Below are positions 58,234 through 64,000 of a stretch of DNA of 64,000 nt, piece after piece. This stretch comes from Actinomycetota bacterium (lineage in GTDB: Bacteria > Actinomycetota > Acidimicrobiia > Acidimicrobiales > Ilumatobacteraceae): NCBI GenBank assembly GCA_016870865.1, contig VGAC01000006.1, positions 57,589 to 121,588 of the forward strand, given 5' to 3'. Each line of letters opens with the position of its first letter. Positions within the stretch are counted from its first letter, which is position 1. A program made the position numbers and the translations under genes. The notes under the pieces were generated by a model. It had not been told where the DNA came from, did no database searches, and worked only from the letters and a program-made list of their open reading frames with translations.

Positions 58234-59805
58234 ATGGCGCGCATTCTCGTGACCGAAGAAATCGCCGAGGGTGGCCTCGACCGCCTGCGGCGGGCTGGTC
58301 ATGAAGTCGACATTCGACTCGGCCTCGACCATGCCGAACTGCTTTCGGTTGTGAAGGGGGCGCATGCACTCATCGTGCGTTCGGCCACCGAAGTCGATAC
58401 CGAGGTTCTCGCTGCCGCCTCGGATCTCATCGTCGTCGGTCGCGCCGGCGTCGGTCTTGACAACGTCGATGTGGATGCCGCCACCAACCGTGGCGTGATG
58501 GTCTGCAATGCGCCCGAATCCAACATCGCGTCGGCCGCCGAGCAGACGATGGCACTTCTTCTCTCCGTCGCGCGCAACGTACCCCAGGCGCACGCCGCCT
58601 TGGTGCAGGGACGCTGGGAGCGCAGCAAGTGGGAGGGTGTCGAGCTTCTCGACAAGACCCTCGGGATCGTCGGCCTCGGTCGCATCGGCAAACTGGTGGC
58701 CCAGCGCGCGGGCGCCTTCGGCATGCACCTCGTCGCCTTCGACCCCTACATCTCCACCGACCGTGCCCGCCAGATGAACGTCGAACTCCTGCCCCTCGAC
58801 CAGGTCGTTGCCGAATCTGATTTCCTCACTGTGCACCTGCCCAAGACCAAGGAGACCGTTGGTCTCATCGGCCGTGAGATGCTCCTCAAGGCCAAACCCG
58901 AACTGCGCGTCATCAACGTCGCACGCGGCGGAATCGTCGATGAGGCGGCGCTCTACGACGCGCTCAAAGAGGGCACCATTGCCGGCGCCGCACTCGACGT
59001 GTTCTCGAAAGAGCCGATGACGCAGTCACCGCTCTTTGCGCTGCCGAATGTCGTCGTCACGCCGCACCTCGGCGCGTCGACGCGTGAGGCACAGGACAAG
59101 GCGGGTGACGTCATTGCCGACATGGTGCAGCTTGCGCTTGCCGGCGACTTCGTTCCCTTCGCGGTCAATGTGAACGCAGCCGACGCAAACGAAACACTCA
59201 AGCCGTTCCTTCCGCTCGCCGAACGGCTCGGCCGACTGTTCGCCACGCTCGTGGGTGGCGTACCGAGGTCGCTCGAGATAAGCGCCACCGGCGAGATCGG
59301 TGGCTACGACACTCGCATTCTGACGCTCAGTGCGCTGAAGGGTTTCTTCGGTTCGCTGACGAACGAACAGGTCACCTACGTCAACGGACCGCAGGTAGCG
59401 GCCGGTGCGGGCTGTGAGGTGCGCGAGCACAACTCCTCAATGTCGACGAATGCCGACTATGTCAATCTGGTCACCCTTCGCACCGAAGGCCACAGCATCG
59501 CGGCCACACTCGTCGGCCCGCGCCGTGAAGCCCGTCTCGTGTTGGTCGATGACCACATCACCGACGTGCCGCCCGCCGACAACATGCTTGTCGTCTCGAA
59601 CGACGACCGACCCGGCGTCATCGGCGTCGTGGGTACGTTGCTCGGCAATCACAACGTGAACATCGCGGACATGGACGTCGGCAAGGCCCTCAAGCCCGGT
59701 ACCGCATTGATGGTGATCGCGCCAACCGCGGAGGTCCCGACGGAGGTCGTCGAACAACTCCGTGTCGCCCCCGGCATCTTGAACGTCGCCGTCCTCCGCG
59801 CCTAG
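58234..59805 (+). CDS. serA: D-3-phosphoglycerate dehydrogenase
   Basis: First enzyme of serine synthesis; 523 residues, the long form. NAD fold GIVGLGRIGKLVAQRAGAFG, catalytic Arg region NVARGGIVDEAAL, catalytic His in TPHLGASTREAQ, then an intervening (ASB) domain and a C-terminal ACT domain (LVVSNDDRPGVIGVVGTLLG) for feedback by serine. ATG 58234 gives the standard start MARILVTEEIAEGG. TACATT at 58178-58183 could be its -10 box, with a leader of about 45 nt. Confidence 0.96.
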   Translation: MARILVTEEIAEGGLDRLRRAGHEVDIRLGLDHAELLSVVKGAHALIVRSATEVDTEVLAAASDLIVVGRAGVGLDNVDVDAATNRGVMVCNAPESNIASAAEQTMALLLSVARNVPQAHAALVQGRWERSKWEGVELLDKTLGIVGLGRIGKLVAQRAGAFGMHLVAFDPYISTDRARQMNVELLPLDQVVAESDFLTVHLPKTKETVGLIGREMLLKAKPELRVINVARGGIVDEAALYDALKEGTIAGAALDVFSKEPMTQSPLFALPNVVVTPHLGASTREAQDKAGDVIADMVQLALAGDFVPFAVNVNAADANETLKPFLPLAERLGRLFATLVGGVPRSLEISATGEIGGYDTRILTLSALKGFFGSLTNEQVTYVNGPQVAAGAGCEVREHNSSMSTNADYVNLVTLRTEGHSIAATLVGPRREARLVLVDDHITDVPPADNMLVVSNDDRPGVIGVVGTLLGNHNVNIADMDVGKALKPGTALMVIAPTAEVPTEVVEQLRVAPGILNVAVLRA

Positions 59806-59818
59806 ACCCCCAAACCCT

Positions 59819-60613
59819 CTAGGGGAGGGTGGTGCGCGCGGCCTTTGCCGCCGCCGAGGCGAAGTCGTCACCCGATGATGCGTAGAGAACCGCACGCGAC
59901 GAGTTGACGATGAGACCAAAGCCATCCGAGGATCGGCCGACGTTCAACACCGTGGCCGCATCGCCGCCCTGTGTGCCGATCCCCGGAACGAGCAACGGCA
60001 TGTCACCTACGATCGCTCGCACGCGTGCCAATTCATCGGGATAAGTGGCACCGACGACCAGTCCCACCTCGCCCATCTTCGACCATTCCTCGGCGGCACG
60101 TTCCGCGACGTGTTCGTAGAGCGGACGACCATCCACCAACTCCGACTGGAACGTGCCGCTGCCGGTGTTGGACGTGCGGCACAAGACGATGACTCCGCGC
60201 CCCGTCCACGAGAAAAATGGTTCGAGGGAATCGGTGCCGAGGTAGGGATTCACGGTCACGGCGTCGGCGCCGTAGCGCTCGAACGCCTCACGCGCGTACA
60301 ACTTCGCAGTGTCGCCAATGTCGCCGCGCTTCGCGTCGAGGATCAGTGGTACGTCGGGATACGAGGCCCTGACGTGGTCGCAGACGCGTTCGAGCTGTGA
60401 CTCCGCACCGACCGCCGCGAAGTGGGCAATCTGTGGTTTGAAGGCGCATACGTACGGCGCCGTCGCATCGACGATGGCGATGCAAAAATCCGCGATCGCA
60501 TCAACACGACCGGACATCGCCCCGGGCAAACGCGAGACGTCGGGGTCGAGACCGACACAAAGCATCGAGCCGGTGGAGTGCCACCGGCTGTTCAGTTTCC
60601 CGAGGAAACTCAC
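59819..60613 (-). CDS. pyrF: Orotidine 5'-phosphate decarboxylase
   Basis: Last step of UMP synthesis; 264 residues. Motifs: MLCVGLDPDVSRLP, the catalytic Lys-Asp pair in LDAKRGDIGDTAKLYA, VNPYLGTDSLEPF and LLVPGIGTQGGDA, the type 2 (mycobacterial) form. GTG 60613 overlaps the ferredoxin stop (GTGA); a longer in-frame extension would lie in the ferredoxin gene. Confidence 0.94.
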   Translation of the reverse strand: MSFLGKLNSRWHSTGSMLCVGLDPDVSRLPGAMSGRVDAIADFCIAIVDATAPYVCAFKPQIAHFAAVGAESQLERVCDHVRASYPDVPLILDAKRGDIGDTAKLYAREAFERYGADAVTVNPYLGTDSLEPFFSWTGRGVIVLCRTSNTGSGTFQSELVDGRPLYEHVAERAAEEWSKMGEVGLVVGATYPDELARVRAIVGDMPLLVPGIGTQGGDAATVLNVGRSSDGFGLIVNSSRAVLYASSGDDFASAAAKAARTTLP

Positions 60614-60801
60614 TCTTCGATCGTGATGGCGGCCGTCGGGCACAGCTCGGAAGCCTCACGTGCCTTGGCCTCGAGGGCGCCCGTGGGCTCCTCGACGAGA
60701 ATGTAGAGATAACCATCGGACCGGATCTCGAAGATCTCGGGAGCCACCTGTGTGCAGGCCCCGGTCGAGGCACACACATCGAAGTCGACAACTACGCGCA
60801 T
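60610..60801 (-). CDS. [3Fe-4S] ferredoxin
   Basis: Electron carrier of 63 residues. Cys10, Cys16 and Cys54 (VCASTGACTQ and LCPTAA) bind the cluster; Thr13 stands where a [4Fe-4S] protein has its second Cys, so a 3Fe cluster is expected. This is the type that feeds actinobacterial cytochromes P450. The neighbours pyrF and leuA give no hint of the partner. Confidence 0.92.
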   Translation of the reverse strand: MRVVVDFDVCASTGACTQVAPEIFEIRSDGYLYILVEEPTGALEAKAREASELCPTAAITIEE

Positions 60802-60810
60802 GGACCGAGA

Positions 60811-62638
<1,828 letters not shown>

Positions 62639-62646
62639 GGAAACGA

Positions 62647-62675
62647 AGGCTACCTCTGCACCTTCGCTGCCGCAA
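62647..62675 (-). promoter_or_regulatory. leuA operon promoter
   Basis: On the minus strand TTGCGG (62675-62670), 17 bp, TAGCCT (62652-62647), then 8 nt to the leader-peptide GTG. One of the few promoters here with a fair -35. Confidence 0.6.
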
Positions 62676-62805
62676 CGGTGGGCCGCTGAGTCCGAGATTT
62701 GTCGGTGAAACCGTTGCCCACCGGGGGAAAATTGCGCTTCTGCCACGGACCGCCGTGTTCCCACTCCCCACCCTCGTGGTCGGTCCACCAAAGAGCAGCC
62801 GGCAT
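62650..62805 (-). CDS. Possible small Trp-rich protein (doubtful)
   Basis: Open frame of 51 codons between the leuA leader and the helicase gene: begins MPAALWWTDHEGGEWEHGGP, four Trp in the first 21 residues, basic C-terminus. GGGG 6 nt before the ATG could bind ribosomes, and about 70% of third positions are G or C, a little below neighbouring genes. The TAG stop forms the start of the leuA -10 box. No family recognised; it may be chance. Confidence 0.3.
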   Translation of the reverse strand: MPAALWWTDHEGGEWEHGGPWQKRNFPPVGNGFTDKSRTQRPTVAAAKVQR

Positions 62806-62823
62806 TTCGACCCCGCACGGCGT

Positions 62824-62829
62824 TAGCCT
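62824..62829 (+). promoter_or_regulatory. -10 box TAGCCT of the helicase gene
   Basis: TAGCCT ends 8 nt before GTG 62838. Confidence 0.5.
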
Positions 62830-62837
62830 CTGGCGAG

Positions 62838-64000
62838 GTGTCAAGTAGAACCCCCACCGCGTTCGCCGACCTCGGCGTACCCGACGACATTGATGCCGGT
62901 CTCGCAGCCGCCGGGTTCGACGCACCTTTCGCGATCCAGACCGAGGCCATCCCCGTTGCCCTCAAGGGCCACGATGTCTGCGGCCGCGCCCGCACCGGCA
63001 GCGGCAAGACCCTCGCCTTTGGCATCCCGACCCTTGCCCGGATCGACCGCAACGCCGCTCCACGTAGGCCCCATGGTCTTGTTCTTGTCCCGACGCGCGA
63101 ACTCGCCCTGCAGGTCGCCGAAGTTCTCTCACCACTCGCAAAGCACTGCGGTATGCGTGTTCTCGCCGTTTATGGTGGCGCGTCGCGCGACAAGCAAATC
63201 GACGAACTCGAACGCGGAGTGGACCTGGTTGTCGCCACCCCACTGCGCCTCATCGACCTCGTCAAGGCCGGCGAAGTGGGCCTCGACAAGATCACCGTGA
63301 TCACCCTCGACGAAGCCGACCGAATGGCTGACGAGGGATTCACCCCGCAGGTGGAATGGATCCTGCGCCACATCACGGCCGAGCACCAGACCATGCTCTT
63401 CTCGGCCACGCTCGACGGCCAGGTCGGCCACCTCGTCAACCGATACCTCAAGTCGCCGATCGAGGTCGCCGTCGACTCGGCCACCGAAACCGTCGGCACG
63501 ATGCGTCACCTATTTCTTGCGATCCACAAACTCGACAAAGACAAGGTCATCGCCTCGATGGCGGCAGGCGCCGGACAGACCGTCGTGTTCTGTGACACCA
63601 AGCGCCGGTGCGATCGCGTCGAACGAGCGCTCCTGGACCTCAACGTGAAGGCCGCCGCCATTCACGGTGACCTCACGCAGGTTGCCCGCGAAAAGGCACT
63701 CAAGCGCTTCGAGGCTAATCAGATCAATGTTCTCGTCGCCACCGACGTCGCCGCACGCGGCATCGACATCGACGACGTGTCGCTCGTCGTTCACTACGAA
63801 CCACCCATCGACGTGAAGGCATACCTCCACCGCTCGGGCCGCACCGCCCGCGCCGGCCGCGACGGTTGGGCCGTCACCCTCGCCGAATACAACCAGCACA
63901 CCACCTGCCGCATCATCCAGCGCGGCCTGCGTCTCGACATTCAGCCGCCGATCGAAGTCTTCTCGAACGATCCGCGCCTCAAAGACCTGCGCAAGTTCTT
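62838..64000 (+). CDS. DEAD-box RNA helicase (3' end cut by window)
   Basis: ATP-dependent RNA helicase; the first 387 residues are visible and the frame is open at the window edge. Q motif FDAPFAIQTEAIP, motif I ARTGSGKT, Ia VPTRELALQV, Ib TPLRLIDL, II LDEADRMAD, III FSAT, IV VVFCDTKRR, V VATDVAARGIDI, VI HRSGRTARAG, all intact. Similar to RhlE/CsdA-like enzymes for ribosome assembly or mRNA turnover; the C-terminal extension that would distinguish them is outside. Confidence 0.95.
   Translation, partial: MSSRTPTAFADLGVPDDIDAGLAAAGFDAPFAIQTEAIPVALKGHDVCGRARTGSGKTLAFGIPTLARIDRNAAPRRPHGLVLVPTRELALQVAEVLSPLAKHCGMRVLAVYGGASRDKQIDELERGVDLVVATPLRLIDLVKAGEVGLDKITVITLDEADRMADEGFTPQVEWILRHITAEHQTMLFSATLDGQVGHLVNRYLKSPIEVAVDSATETVGTMRHLFLAIHKLDKDKVIASMAAGAGQTVVFCDTKRRCDRVERALLDLNVKAAAIHGDLTQVAREKALKRFEANQINVLVATDVAARGIDIDDVSLVVHYEPPIDVKAYLHRSGRTARAGRDGWAVTLAEYNQHTTCRIIQRGLRLDIQPPIEVFSNDPRLKDLRKF

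Overview
The window is 64 kb of high-GC bacterial chromosome packed almost wall to wall with housekeeping genes. The order rho-rpmE-(conserved gene)-prfA-prmC ... rpiB-glyA-wecA-atpI-atpBEFF'HAGDC, the Arg/Asn-rich insert in Rho, a PASTA kinase-like protein, galactofuran genes (glf, glfT2), a MurA with Asp instead of the catalytic Cys, and a SpoIID-type exported protein all point to Actinomycetota. The Acidimicrobiia (Ilumatobacter-like lineages) are my best guess; this rests on gene content and style, not on a database comparison. No rRNA, tRNA, CRISPR array, prophage or transposase gene was seen.

Layout. 0-7 kb: truncated GH3 beta-glucosidase, Sir2 deacylase, rhodanese-ThiF sulfur-carrier activator, glf and glfT2. 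7-9.4 kb (minus): exported SpoIID/SGNH/peptidoglycan-binding protein. 9.4-10.03 kb: decayed DUF559 (Vsr-like nuclease) gene flanked by copies of a palindromic repeat. 10-18 kb: hom, thrC, rho, rpmE, a conserved unknown, prfA, prmC. 18-21.5 kb (minus): thiolase-like protein and S9 peptidase. 21.5-32.8 kb: rpiB, glyA, wecA and the whole F1Fo ATP synthase operon with two different b subunits. 32.8-41.5 kb: SDR, glpX, second S9 peptidase, an internally duplicated acidic protein, a J-domain protein, a small hydrolase, an MFS carrier carrying an in-frame palindromic repeat, and murA. 41.5-44.6 kb: NifU-like protein, MeaB GTPase, enoyl-CoA hydratase, AzlCD exporter. 44.6-46.7 kb (minus): methyltransferase-galT-SRPBCC. 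46.7-54.6 kb: cysteine desulfurase-mnmA, ligA, PASTA pseudokinase. 54.6-64 kb: MFS, lipoprotein, SCP2 protein, menC, serA, pyrF, ferredoxin, leuA with a leucine attenuator, and a truncated DEAD-box helicase.

Expression style. At least 20 genes have a TAnnnT (mostly TAGnnT) -10 hexamer ending only 6-8 nt before the start codon and no Shine-Dalgarno sequence, the signature of leaderless transcripts. This rule helps to choose starts (rpiB, ligA, menC, hom). The ATP synthase genes instead have good Shine-Dalgarno sites. In several places the TAG stop codon of the upstream gene is also the first half of the next -10 box, and convergent genes overlap by up to 70 bp, so the genome is very compact.

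Most interesting points: the 37-bp palindromic repeat family associated with a DUF559 nuclease remnant and inserted in frame in an MFS gene; the leuA attenuator with a leaderless 10-codon leader peptide rich in Leu codons; the leaderless/stop-codon promoter architecture and back-to-back divergent -10 boxes; the PASTA pseudokinase; the Cys-to-Asp MurA; and a thiolase-fold protein without either catalytic cysteine.
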